Positions 33,832-42,435 of a DNA stretch of 64,000 bases are shown one piece after another; position 1 is the first letter of the stretch, and the number at the start of each line of letters is the position of its first letter. Under the pieces are notes generated by a model that worked only from the letters and a program-made list of their open reading frames with translations, did not search any database and was not told the DNA's origin. The stretch comes from Tindallia magadiensis (GTDB lineage Bacteria; Bacillota; Clostridia; Peptostreptococcales; Tindalliaceae), in NCBI RefSeq assembly GCF_900113635.1, contig NZ_FOQA01000003.1:234496-298495 (forward strand), given 5' to 3'. The translations under genes were made by a program, and so were the position numbers.

Positions 33832-34641
33832 ATGATTTCTGTTCAACAAGTCATAAGACCTGCTACTGTAGATGATGCCTTTGAAGCATTGCAGAAAAAT
33901 CGTTTCGCCACACTGTTGGGCGGCGGCGGTTTTCTACGGATGGGAAGCAAAAATATTACCACATTGATTGACCTTTCAGATTGTGGATTGGATAGAGTGA
34001 AAGAGCAGGAAGATCACTGGGAAATTGGAGCGATGGTGACTTTAGGAGAATTAGAAAGGCATCAGGAGCTAAATCATCAGTATGACGGATTACTGGCGGC
34101 GTCGGTTGAGGAAATCGTAGGCGTGGCACTGCGCAATGTGGTGACAGTAGGAGCCAGTGTTTATGCTAGGTATGGATTTTCAGATGTGATTACCGGATTA
34201 TTGGCCTTGCCGGTAAAGCTTCGATTATATCAGGGAAAGGAAGTAACCTTGGAACACTTCCTGCAAAATGGGGCAGAGGAAAAAGATATTTTAGAAGCCA
34301 TCCTTATTGAAAAAGGAGGTTGTCAGGCTGGCTTCGCTTCGCTTCGGAAAACCTCTGGAGATTATGCAGTGCTTAATACAGCGGCAGCGATCACTGGAGG
34401 AAGGCTGCGAATTAGTGTAGGTGCTAGACCGGGAAGAGCTTCCTTAGCCCACAAGGCAATGGCTTCCCTTCAAGGAGAAGCAGAAAATGTTGGCGATGTT
34501 CAAAAAGCCGCCGTTATGGCGTCGGAGGAATTGAATTTTGGAACGAATCGGCGGGGAAGCAAAGAATATCGGAAACAATTATGCCAGTCACTGGTAGCCA
34601 GAGTGCTTCGGGATTGTATGGCAGGAGGTGGACAGCGATGA
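33832..34641 (+). CDS. Molybdenum hydroxylase FAD-binding subunit (XdhB/CoxM-like)
   Basis: A 269-residue subunit. The FAD-binding pattern is TLLGGGGFLRMGSKNITTLIDLS, with the second FAD segment ALRNVVTVGASVYARYGFSDV, where families usually show RNxATVGGN; the variant is notable. The C-terminal half has FASLRKTSGDYAVLNTAAAI, typical of CO_deh_flav_C. It passes electrons from the iron-sulfur subunit to its acceptor. It starts three bases after the permease stop and overlaps the next gene by four bases. Confidence 0.85.
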   Translation: MISVQQVIRPATVDDAFEALQKNRFATLLGGGGFLRMGSKNITTLIDLSDCGLDRVKEQEDHWEIGAMVTLGELERHQELNHQYDGLLAASVEEIVGVALRNVVTVGASVYARYGFSDVITGLLALPVKLRLYQGKEVTLEHFLQNGAEEKDILEAILIEKGGCQAGFASLRKTSGDYAVLNTAAAITGGRLRISVGARPGRASLAHKAMASLQGEAENVGDVQKAAVMASEELNFGTNRRGSKEYRKQLCQSLVARVLRDCMAGGGQR

Positions 34642-35132
34642 AACTAAATACCAAAATCAATGGGATAGAAAAAATCTTGGAAATAGACCCAAAGGATTAC
34701 TTGGTAGAGGTACTGCGGGACAATGGGTATCTGGGGGTGCGTCAAGGCTGTGATACCGGTAACTGTGGGGTGTGTACCGTACATCTGGATGGAAAAGCCG
34801 TCCTTTCCTGTGTGCTGCTGGCTGTTAAAGCTGAAGGCAGAGAAATTACCACCATTGAAGGGGTACCGGAAAAAGCAGCCAAGATTGCCAGTTACTTTCT
34901 GGAAGAAGGAGCGGATCAGTGCGGCTATTGTACCAGTGGAACGGTAATGAATATTCTTTATCTGGAAGCTCTCTGCTCTCAGCCTTCTGAGGAAGAAATG
35001 ATCCATCACCTGAAAGGGAATTTATGCCGATGTACCGGCTATGTCAGTCAATTGAGAGCTATCAAATCCTACTTTGAAGGGAAGGCTGACAGACAAGAAG
35101 AAATCCTTAGTGAAGAAGGGAGGGGGCGTTGA
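34638..35132 (+). CDS. Molybdenum hydroxylase [2Fe-2S] subunit (XdhC/CoxS-like)
   Basis: A 164-residue subunit with two [2Fe-2S] clusters. The plant-type ferredoxin motif is GCDTGNCGVCTVHLDGKAVLSC, and the second cluster uses QCGYCTSGTVMNILYLEA and KGNLCRCTGYVSQLRAI. The ATG at 34638 overlaps the previous stop and follows GGAGGTGGACAGCG; a longer in-frame version starts inside the FAD subunit gene and is not credible. It links the molybdenum site to FAD. Confidence 0.92.
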   Translation: MKLNTKINGIEKILEIDPKDYLVEVLRDNGYLGVRQGCDTGNCGVCTVHLDGKAVLSCVLLAVKAEGREITTIEGVPEKAAKIASYFLEEGADQCGYCTSGTVMNILYLEALCSQPSEEEMIHHLKGNLCRCTGYVSQLRAIKSYFEGKADRQEEILSEEGRGR

Positions 35133-37459
35133 TGAGTTTGAAAATCGTAAAGCAAAGCCTTCCTAAAATGGACGGTATGAGTCTGATGACAGGAAAAGGA
35201 GTCTACACCGATGATCTGGCACCCAAAGATGCGCTGGTAGTACGGGTACTTCGAAGCCCTCATGCTCACGCTAAGATCCTGAAAATTAACAAAAGCCGGG
35301 CAGAAAAAGTACCGGGAGTGGTGTGCATTCTTACCCATGAAGACCTTATCCGAAAGCCCTTTACACGGGCAGGACAAAGTTATCCGGAACTTTCGCCTCA
35401 CGATAAGTTTTTGCTAGACAGCACCGTGCGGCATGTAGGTGATGATGTGGCCATTATAGCGGCTGAAAGTCAGCAGGCAGCGGAAAAAGCCTTAAAACTG
35501 ATTAAGGTGACATACGAAGCCTTACCCTTAGTACTGGACATGGAAAAAGCGGAGGAAATGCCTCCGATTCACCCGGAACCGGAAATAATGGCAAAAGTTA
35601 ATTTTGGATTTGAACCGCAACGAAATATTGCCGGAGTGGTTCAATTCGAATTAGGAGAGACGGATTCTGTCTTAGCGGACTGTGAAGTAGTCCTCCGTCA
35701 TACCTATCAAACCCAGCGTCAGGCTCAGGCGATGATGGAAACCCAGCGAAGCTTTACCTATCTGGATCACTATGGGCGGCTGGTGGTGGTCAGTTCCACC
35801 CAGATCCCTTTTCATGTGCGGCGCATTTTAGCCAATGCACTGGATATGCCTGCTTCAAAAATCCGGGTGATAAAGCCTAGGATCGGTGGCGGTTTTGGAT
35901 CAAAGCAGACGGTTCATTCCGAGTTTTATCCGGCGTTGATAACAATGAAAACCGGTCGGCCGGCAAAAATAGTTTATAGTCGAAAAGAAGTCTTTTGCGG
36001 CACCACTTCCCGGCATGGTATGACCTTTGAGATCACCTTAGGAGCTACCAAAGCAGGCATGGTAAAAGTGATTGATATGAACGGGATATGGGACACCGGT
36101 GCCTACGGAGAACATGCTTCCACCACCCTAGGAAGTGCGGGTAAAAAAGTACTGACCTTATACAACCGGGTAGAAGCCTGTCGTTTTCGAGGAAAAGCAG
36201 TTTACACCAATCATGTACCAGGAGGCGCTTTAAGAGGCTATGGGGTAACCCAGGGTATTTTTGCTCTGGAATCAGCGATGAATGAACTGGCTCATCAGCT
36301 AGCATTAGATCCGGTAAGCCTTCGAGAAAAAAACATGATCCTTCAGGGAGAAACCACCCCTTTATATAATATGGTGACAAAGGGTGCTGGAAAAGAACCA
36401 ATGATCATGGACAGTTGTATGCTGGAAAACTGCGTGAAAAGAGGGAAAGAACTGATCGATTGGGAAGCTAAATACCCGGCTCGAAAGATAGATCATCACC
36501 GGGTGCGGGGAGTAGGCATGGCGATTTCTCAGCAAGGATCCGGATTGCCCAATATTGACATGGCGGCCGCTAGTTTGAAGTTAAATGATGACGGATTTTT
36601 CAGCCTGACCTTGGGAGCCACCGATATTGGTACCGGATCAGATACCATCCTGACCCAGATAGCAGCAGAAGCCTTGGGCGTATCCATGGATCGGATCATT
36701 CTCTATACAGCGGACACTGATATTACCCCCTATGACAGTGGGGCTTATGCTTCCAGCACAACTTATACCACTGGTAATGCCATTTTAGATGCGGCTGAAA
36801 AAATGGTGAAAGAAATCATTAAAACAGGTGCTGCCTATTTTGAAACCGTAGAAGAGAACATTGACTTTGATGGAGAAAAGGTTATTTGCCGGAATCCATA
36901 TAACAGCATTTCGTTGGAGATCTTTTCTCAAAAAATTACCTATCAGATGATTCATCAGCAACTATCCGTCACCGGATCTTTTGTACCGAAGAAAGCAGCG
37001 CCACCTTTTATGGCCGGTTTTGCAGAAGTAGAAGTAGATCTGGAAACCGGACAGGTTAAGGTGGAAGACTTTGTAGGCGTTGTAGATTGTGGCACACCAA
37101 TTAACCCTATGTTGGCAAAAGTCCAGGCAGAAGGCGGCATTGTTCAGGGTATTGGACTAGCCCTTTACGAAGAGGCGGAATACACAGAAAAAGGCAAATT
37201 GGTTCAGGACACTTTGATGCAGTACAAAATACCGGGACGGGGAGAAATAGGAAACCTTCGGGTAGAGTTAGTGGAAGGCTTTGATAATACTGGACCTTAC
37301 GGAGCCAAGTCTATTGGTGAGGTAGTGGTGAATACGGTAGCTCCAGCCATTACAGACGCTATCTACAATGCCTGTGGTGTTCGCATAAGAGAACTGCCAG
37401 CCACTTCAGAAAAGGTTTTTAATGGACTAATGCGTCTTTCCCCTTCAACCAACCAATAA
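35132..37459 (+). CDS. Molybdenum hydroxylase molybdopterin-binding subunit (XdhA-like)
   Basis: A 775-residue catalytic subunit. The a/b hammerhead start (GKGVYTDDLAPKDALVVRVL) is followed by cofactor-binding patterns KPRIGGGFGSKQTVHSEF, GGALRGYGVTQGIFALESAM, a Gln-rich loop (ISQQGSGLPNID) and GAYASSTTYTTGNAIL. The catalytic Glu lies in GAKSIGEVVVNTVAPAI. Xanthine dehydrogenase is the likely activity because of the adjacent permease, but purine hydroxylase or another aromatic N-heterocycle enzyme is possible. ATG 35132 overlaps the previous stop by one base behind GGGAGGGGGC. No XdhC-type sulfuration chaperone is in the window. Confidence 0.88.
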   Translation: MSLKIVKQSLPKMDGMSLMTGKGVYTDDLAPKDALVVRVLRSPHAHAKILKINKSRAEKVPGVVCILTHEDLIRKPFTRAGQSYPELSPHDKFLLDSTVRHVGDDVAIIAAESQQAAEKALKLIKVTYEALPLVLDMEKAEEMPPIHPEPEIMAKVNFGFEPQRNIAGVVQFELGETDSVLADCEVVLRHTYQTQRQAQAMMETQRSFTYLDHYGRLVVVSSTQIPFHVRRILANALDMPASKIRVIKPRIGGGFGSKQTVHSEFYPALITMKTGRPAKIVYSRKEVFCGTTSRHGMTFEITLGATKAGMVKVIDMNGIWDTGAYGEHASTTLGSAGKKVLTLYNRVEACRFRGKAVYTNHVPGGALRGYGVTQGIFALESAMNELAHQLALDPVSLREKNMILQGETTPLYNMVTKGAGKEPMIMDSCMLENCVKRGKELIDWEAKYPARKIDHHRVRGVGMAISQQGSGLPNIDMAAASLKLNDDGFFSLTLGATDIGTGSDTILTQIAAEALGVSMDRIILYTADTDITPYDSGAYASSTTYTTGNAILDAAEKMVKEIIKTGAAYFETVEENIDFDGEKVICRNPYNSISLEIFSQKITYQMIHQQLSVTGSFVPKKAAPPFMAGFAEVEVDLETGQVKVEDFVGVVDCGTPINPMLAKVQAEGGIVQGIGLALYEEAEYTEKGKLVQDTLMQYKIPGRGEIGNLRVELVEGFDNTGPYGAKSIGEVVVNTVAPAITDAIYNACGVRIRELPATSEKVFNGLMRLSPSTNQ

Positions 37460-37532
37460 AAAAGCACTAACGTAAAGCGATAACGTAAAGCACTAAAAGA
37501 AAGCAATAAAACAGAAGGATAGAAAAAACTTG

Positions 37533-37566
37533 GAAAAATCCGGTGGAGCATCGGGTTTTTCTTTTT
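37533..37566 (+). terminator. Intrinsic terminator of the purine operon
   Basis: GAAAAATCCG pairs with CGGGTTTTTC (one G-T pair) around a nine-base loop, followed by TTTTT. Upstream, ACGTAAAGC occurs twice within 25 bases (37470-37495), with no clear role. Confidence 0.75.
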
Positions 37567-37599
37567 GAGCAAAAAGGAAAGAGAAAGAAGAAAAAAAGA

Positions 37600-37627
37600 T
37601 TGAAAATTAAGACGAATTGGGTATGAT
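37600..37627 (+). promoter_or_regulatory. Sigma-A promoter of the FHA gene
   Basis: TTGAAA (37600-37605), 16-bp spacer, TATGAT (37622-37627), 61 bp before the ATG. Confidence 0.55.
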
Positions 37628-37688
37628 TAAAGTAAGCTGATCCTGGCTGCTATTTTTTCTGAGATCACTGTCCAAAGGAGATGAGCTT

Positions 37689-38993
37689 ATGAATCATCAA
37701 ATAAAAATTGTTGAAGGACCGGATCAGGGGAAGATTATTTCCCTGAGTGAACAGGCTGTATTGGTAGGGAGGGACCCTACTCAATGTCATTTGATTCTGA
37801 CGGATGAAGAAGCTTCTCGACGACATGCCAGATTTTCAAGAGATCCGACAGGTGCTCTATGGGTGGAGGATTTAGACAGTCGAAATGGAACTTATGTGAA
37901 TGAAAAATGGATACAGGAAGCAACAAAAATAAACAAGGAGGACAGGCTGCGAATAGGGAGCAATCGCTTTAAAATTGATGAAGCAGTTGCCACTGAGACG
38001 GCGTCGGATGGTATTGGAGCGATGAAAGAAAGCAAGGAGTGTGTGTTGATAGGTCGAAACCCTACCAATCATGTAGTGATTAATGATCCGAAAGTGTCCA
38101 GAGAACAGGCTCGGATTGATGTTTATTCCGGTACCTGTTATGTGACGAATCTCAGCAGCCATACGAATACCTGCATTAACGGAAAAGCTGTTACGGAACC
38201 TACGATTCTTCCTCCTTCGTCATGGATCCAGATTTTAGAGTACCAGTACTATTTTGACGGAAAGGCGTTATTGAATCGACAGGGAGAAGTAGTAGCCAAC
38301 CTTGTATCGTCTCAACCTGTCCATGATGGAAAAACCTCCTTCTCAAAGGCATTGAAGGCTCCTGTCCAGGGAGTTTCAATCCTGCGGTGGCTAGTGGGAA
38401 GTATTCTGGCGTTGATTCCTATTGTTGGGTTTTTATCCAATGGCTACCGGTGTCACATGATGAGAAATGGTCAACGGCAGGAATTTCAACTTCCCGTCTG
38501 GCAGGAATGGTCGTCACTTTTCTTTACAGGCATCCAGTTTTTTGTGATACGAGCAGGTTATTACTTATTACCAATGGTCTTTTTCTTATTCGTACTATTT
38601 TTTGCCCCGCCGGCTCCTGTCGAAAGCTGGCTGGGATTGCTGGGCTATCTGAGAGGATGGCTACTGCTGATAGGAGTGATAGGTCTTCTTATGACGGCAG
38701 GAATTTTGCCAATGGCCTTAGCTCTTTTTGCGGATACTGGCTCCATCCGGGAGGCGAGAAAAATAGAGAAAGCCATCGCCATGATTCGTTGGAACCCAGG
38801 GCAATACTTTTCCGTTTATTGCTTGTTAGCAGGGTTATGGCTGGTTTTGGGGATTTTTATGTTGTTATTTCCTTACGCTGGTGCCGTGGCAGCTATTTTT
38901 GGCGCTTTTTACATTCATAGTGTTGCTTCTTTGCTTTTTGGAGAATATTACAGTCGTTGGAAAACAATGCCAGATCAAAACAGATCCTGGTGA
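37689..38993 (+). CDS. Membrane protein with two FHA domains and a DUF4013-like region
   Basis: A 434-residue protein. FHA domain 1 (about residues 5-98) has VLVGRDPTQC, ASRRHARF and DLDSRNGTYVN. FHA domain 2 (about 117-198) has VLIGRNPTNHVVINDP, VSREQARI and NLSSHTNTCING. FHA domains bind phosphothreonine. After a linker come five to six hydrophobic segments (about 232-420) starting with a SNGYRCHMMRNGQRQEFQLP stretch like that of DUF4013 membrane proteins. It would tether phospho-peptide binding to the membrane. No Ser/Thr kinase is in the window. It starts seven bases after AAAGGAGATGAGC and precedes the PKD-repeat secreted protein. Confidence 0.82.
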   Translation: MNHQIKIVEGPDQGKIISLSEQAVLVGRDPTQCHLILTDEEASRRHARFSRDPTGALWVEDLDSRNGTYVNEKWIQEATKINKEDRLRIGSNRFKIDEAVATETASDGIGAMKESKECVLIGRNPTNHVVINDPKVSREQARIDVYSGTCYVTNLSSHTNTCINGKAVTEPTILPPSSWIQILEYQYYFDGKALLNRQGEVVANLVSSQPVHDGKTSFSKALKAPVQGVSILRWLVGSILALIPIVGFLSNGYRCHMMRNGQRQEFQLPVWQEWSSLFFTGIQFFVIRAGYYLLPMVFFLFVLFFAPPAPVESWLGLLGYLRGWLLLIGVIGLLMTAGILPMALALFADTGSIREARKIEKAIAMIRWNPGQYFSVYCLLAGLWLVLGIFMLLFPYAGAVAAIFGAFYIHSVASLLFGEYYSRWKTMPDQNRSW

Positions 38994-39017
38994 GAGAGGT
39001 AGAAGGAGGTGATTTTG

Positions 39018-40970
39018 GTGAAAAGAAAAAAAATCCTTGTCTTAATGGTCTTTATATTGGTCTTTTCGGTATTACACGTCACTTATGCGACGGAATATTA
39101 TGAGGGAAACAATGCAAAACTGAGGGAATTGGGGGAGCAATGGCTTAACGAAAACCCAGACATTAGAAATGCGTCTCCTCAGGAAAAAGCAGATTTTATG
39201 ACCCGAAAATATATGGAACAGCTTCAAAGAGATAATGCACCGCTGGACAGCACCTATGGCGATTCTTTTTCCAGAACCGTTACAGGTACTACGGATCGGA
39301 TGGTTAACTGTTCTACTCATTATTTGAATTTGAGCGAATTATTTAGGACAGCCGGTATTGACGATCGGCGAATGGGACAGGTAGAGGCGACAAAAACCGG
39401 GATCCGGGGAACAAATCTTTTTGATGTAAATCGAAATCATGGAACGATTACAGTGCTTGGAGATGATAATGTTTACCGAACCTACGATGTGTGGATTCAT
39501 GCAAAAGAAAGAGAGGAACACAATGACAGAGAAGATGCTAGACTGATGCAGGCTGCCAGGAGAGGTTCTCTTACGGTGAGACCTCCGGAACGGTATGATG
39601 TGTACGGAGATGTGGACAATAGCCGGTATATAGGGATGCCGGTGGAGGAATGGAGCCAACAAATGAATAACAAAGGCTACGGCCAATATGAATACCGATC
39701 CCATGCCACTCATTATGTGATTGATAAAGAACAGGCGGAGGGATTACTGATCAGCTCTGACAATATTGGAACCATTCCTTTGTTACAGAGAACAGGCTGG
39801 GGACGGGAATATACCATTGTAGCCGATAATGCTGGAGATGCGATCCGCATCCGGAATCTTTATGATTATAATGATGAAATGAATAACCGAAGAATGCCGG
39901 CGATTGCCAGGGGGCAGGAAGATCCCGGTTCTAATCTGATCACTCCTTTAACAACGGATCCGGTTTTTAGGGTCAGTATTGGCGGAGAACGGCATATTAA
40001 TGATCCGGAAGGGACTTATGCCTATGCGGCTTCTGTCAGCCCGGCAGGTGAATATCTCTATGAATGGAGATTTGGAGAAAGTATCAGAAGCGGCGGAGCA
40101 ACCATTAATATCAGCTATGATCACCTGAAAGAAAACACAGAAGTAACCCTAGGGGTACGAGTAGCCAATCAGGAAGGAAAAGTGCTAACCTCCGGAGAAG
40201 CGGCTATTCGAATCACCTTTGACGAAGAGGATGAAGTTGCCGTCACGATTGATGGAGATCCAGTCAGAATCTATTTTCTGGAAGAGGATGAAGATTATCT
40301 GGAACATTCTTTTTCTGCCAGAGCCAGTCAGCCTGGAAATTACACCTACGAATGGAGTTTTGGTGACGGTAGAAGTTGGAGTCAGACACCGGGAGAAGGA
40401 AGAATTTCAGGCGGAACCATCACTTACGAAGAGATTACCGACAATACCTCTTTTATCCTGGGCGTTCGCCTGAAAGATGAACAGGGTGAGGTGCTGGGAA
40501 GGGATCAGATGACCATTAATGTGGTGAAAGATGAAGAGCCGGAAGAGATGGAAGAGAGAGAAGATATCATGGCTCGGTGTAATGAATGGTACGAATCGGG
40601 CAGTGGAGGTGCTGGTACTACCAGAACCACGTATGATATCAGCAGTTTACCTGTAGGAACCAGTTTTGAGATGCGGTTTGATGCCTATAGCATTCCGGAT
40701 CGGTTTATTGTTGAATACGAGGGAGTGGAGGTATATAACTCTGGCTGGCGTGGTTCTCAAAGCAGAGCGGCAGCAAAACCAGAATTGTATCCTGGCGGAG
40801 TTTCAGGAGCTGGATCGGGCAGCGTTTCAAATATCTTTACAAAAAATGAAGCTCAGCATTTTACGGTAACCGTTATTGGGCCGGAGGCAGGAACGGCTTG
40901 GCAATATGCACTTCGTGCTAATTGTCCGGAAATTCCAGAAGCAGAAGAAGGCTCCGTGCCGACAGAATAA
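39018..40970 (+). CDS. Secreted multidomain protein: possible transglutaminase-like domain and PKD-like repeats
   Basis: A 650-residue exported protein (signal MKRKKILVLMVFILVFSVLH). An N-terminal domain (about residues 60-170) has VNCSTHYLNLSELFRTAGI, then NHGTITV and TYDVWIHA; this order (Cys helix, His, Asp) recalls a transglutaminase-like fold, but that is tentative. Two PKD-like repeats follow (about 325-410 and 415-510; YLYEWRFGESIRSGG and YTYEWSFGDGRSWS). The C-terminal domain (about 520-640) has RFIVEYEGVEVYNSGW. The GTG at 39018 follows AGGAGGT by seven bases; a GTG at 39009 would overlap the ribosome site. It is probably cotranscribed with the FHA gene 24 bp upstream. Confidence 0.7.
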   Translation: MKRKKILVLMVFILVFSVLHVTYATEYYEGNNAKLRELGEQWLNENPDIRNASPQEKADFMTRKYMEQLQRDNAPLDSTYGDSFSRTVTGTTDRMVNCSTHYLNLSELFRTAGIDDRRMGQVEATKTGIRGTNLFDVNRNHGTITVLGDDNVYRTYDVWIHAKEREEHNDREDARLMQAARRGSLTVRPPERYDVYGDVDNSRYIGMPVEEWSQQMNNKGYGQYEYRSHATHYVIDKEQAEGLLISSDNIGTIPLLQRTGWGREYTIVADNAGDAIRIRNLYDYNDEMNNRRMPAIARGQEDPGSNLITPLTTDPVFRVSIGGERHINDPEGTYAYAASVSPAGEYLYEWRFGESIRSGGATINISYDHLKENTEVTLGVRVANQEGKVLTSGEAAIRITFDEEDEVAVTIDGDPVRIYFLEEDEDYLEHSFSARASQPGNYTYEWSFGDGRSWSQTPGEGRISGGTITYEEITDNTSFILGVRLKDEQGEVLGRDQMTINVVKDEEPEEMEEREDIMARCNEWYESGSGGAGTTRTTYDISSLPVGTSFEMRFDAYSIPDRFIVEYEGVEVYNSGWRGSQSRAAAKPELYPGGVSGAGSGSVSNIFTKNEAQHFTVTVIGPEAGTAWQYALRANCPEIPEAEEGSVPTE

Positions 40971-41075
40971 AAAAGATAGATATGCGTAAATGTAGAGTGA
41001 ATGGGTAGAAATATGGATAGTTCTGAAAATTAGAACGGAGAAGATTTCTTCTATTCAACAAAAGGAGGTTTGGGA

Positions 41076-42377
41076 ATGAGGAAAAAAAGCAATAAGAAAA
41101 TGATGATTGGAATAGCGCTGCTGCTCATGATTGCCATGCTGTTTGTTAGCGCCTGTTCGCCGACAGAAGAAACGGAAGAAGTAGAGGTACCGGAAGAACC
41201 GGCAGAAATGCCAGAAGAGGCGGAAGAAGAGGTGGAAGAAATCGCATTTGCTTCGGAGCCGCCGGTAAGTGGTTTTAACAATGGAACTTACCGAGGAACC
41301 TATGGAGATCGGGGAGATCAGCAGGTAAGTGTTCAGTTTACGTTGACGGATGGAGTTATCAGTAATTTGGGATATCGGCATTTATATTATGGGGAGGCGG
41401 ATTACAGACAAATGGATGAAGAGCATCCTATGTATCCGGTAAAGCTACAGCATGAGCAAATTGCCAGCTACTTGGAAGGAAAGACCTTAGAAGATCTGGA
41501 AGATTTGTATGAGCCAGAAAATTTTGTAGAAGATGTGGATACCTTCAGTGGAGCCACCATTCGGGCCAATAAAGTTTATTCGGCGATACAAGACGGGCTG
41601 AATCGTGGAGTGTATTCACCTTCAGAACCTGTTTATAAAGTCTTGGAAGGACCCTATGACGATGGCACATACAGAGGTCTTTTTGAAGATGGTGGTTTTC
41701 AGCAACTGGGTGTACAATTTGATTTGAAAGACGGCATGATTCATGATGTTCGCTTTCGTCAGTTGTATTATGGGGAAACAGATCACACCCGGATTGAAGA
41801 AGGGGATCCGATGTATCCGGTAAAAGTTCAACATGAACAAATGGCAGCTTATCTGGAAGGCAAACCGGTGGACGCTATTTTTGACCTTTTCAATCCTAAA
41901 GATTTTGTGGAAGACGTAGACACCTTTAGTGGTGCGACGATTCGTGGTAATAAAATGTTTTCAGCAATGAAGGATGCTTTAAATCGAGGGGTGTATTCAC
42001 CGGCCAATAGCGTAACCAAGGATATAGGACCTTATCCAGACGGTCGTTACCGCGGTGTTTTCAGTGACGGGGGAACTCAGCAGGTAGGCATTCAGTTCTA
42101 TTTAGAGGAAGGAATGTTTACGGATTTAAGTTTTCGACGATTGAATTATGCTGGAATCGATTTTATGGATATTGATGAAGAGGAAGAAATGTATCCCGTA
42201 CTGATTCAACATGAGCAAGTACTAGAATATCTGGAAGGGAAATCTTTGGAAACGGTCTTTGATTTATACGAACCAGGAGATTTTGTGGAAGATATTGATA
42301 CCTATACAGGTGCTACTCTAAGGGGGAATAAAGTTCTTTCTGCAATAAGAGACGGACTAAACCGCGGAATCTACTAA
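41076..42377 (+). CDS. Lipoprotein with three tandem FMN-binding domains
   Basis: A 433-residue lipoprotein (lipobox FVSAC) with an acidic linker. Three repeats of about 126 residues follow, each starting with NGTYRG-, DGTYRG- or DGRYRG-like text and ending with an FMN-attachment motif: DTFSGATIR with Thr161, DTFSGATIR with Thr288, and DTYTGATLR with Thr414. In the FMN_bind family (NqrC, RnfG, PplA) ApbE couples FMN to the Thr of D-x-x-[S/T]-G-A-T. Three covalent flavins on one surface lipoprotein would suit extracellular electron transfer. Each repeat also keeps MYPVxxQHEQ. ATG 41076 follows AAAGGAGG. No ApbE gene is in the window. Confidence 0.85.
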   Translation: MRKKSNKKMMIGIALLLMIAMLFVSACSPTEETEEVEVPEEPAEMPEEAEEEVEEIAFASEPPVSGFNNGTYRGTYGDRGDQQVSVQFTLTDGVISNLGYRHLYYGEADYRQMDEEHPMYPVKLQHEQIASYLEGKTLEDLEDLYEPENFVEDVDTFSGATIRANKVYSAIQDGLNRGVYSPSEPVYKVLEGPYDDGTYRGLFEDGGFQQLGVQFDLKDGMIHDVRFRQLYYGETDHTRIEEGDPMYPVKVQHEQMAAYLEGKPVDAIFDLFNPKDFVEDVDTFSGATIRGNKMFSAMKDALNRGVYSPANSVTKDIGPYPDGRYRGVFSDGGTQQVGIQFYLEEGMFTDLSFRRLNYAGIDFMDIDEEEEMYPVLIQHEQVLEYLEGKSLETVFDLYEPGDFVEDIDTYTGATLRGNKVLSAIRDGLNRGIY

Positions 42378-42389
42378 AAATGAAATAGC

Positions 42390-42418
42390 AAAAGCGCCAA
42401 GGTTTTCTTGGCGCTTTT
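42390..42418. terminator. Bidirectional intrinsic terminator
   Basis: AAAAGCGCCAAG / CTTGGCGCTTTT: a perfect 12-bp stem with a five-base loop, A-rich on one side and T-rich on the other. It serves both the FMN lipoprotein gene and the convergent transporter gene. Confidence 0.85.
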
Positions 42419-42435
42419 CTCTTGCAATAAATTCT

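Noticed and set aside
41000-41075. Dyad GTTCT/AGAAC upstream of the FMN lipoprotein
   Set aside because: Five-base arms only; too weak to call an operator.
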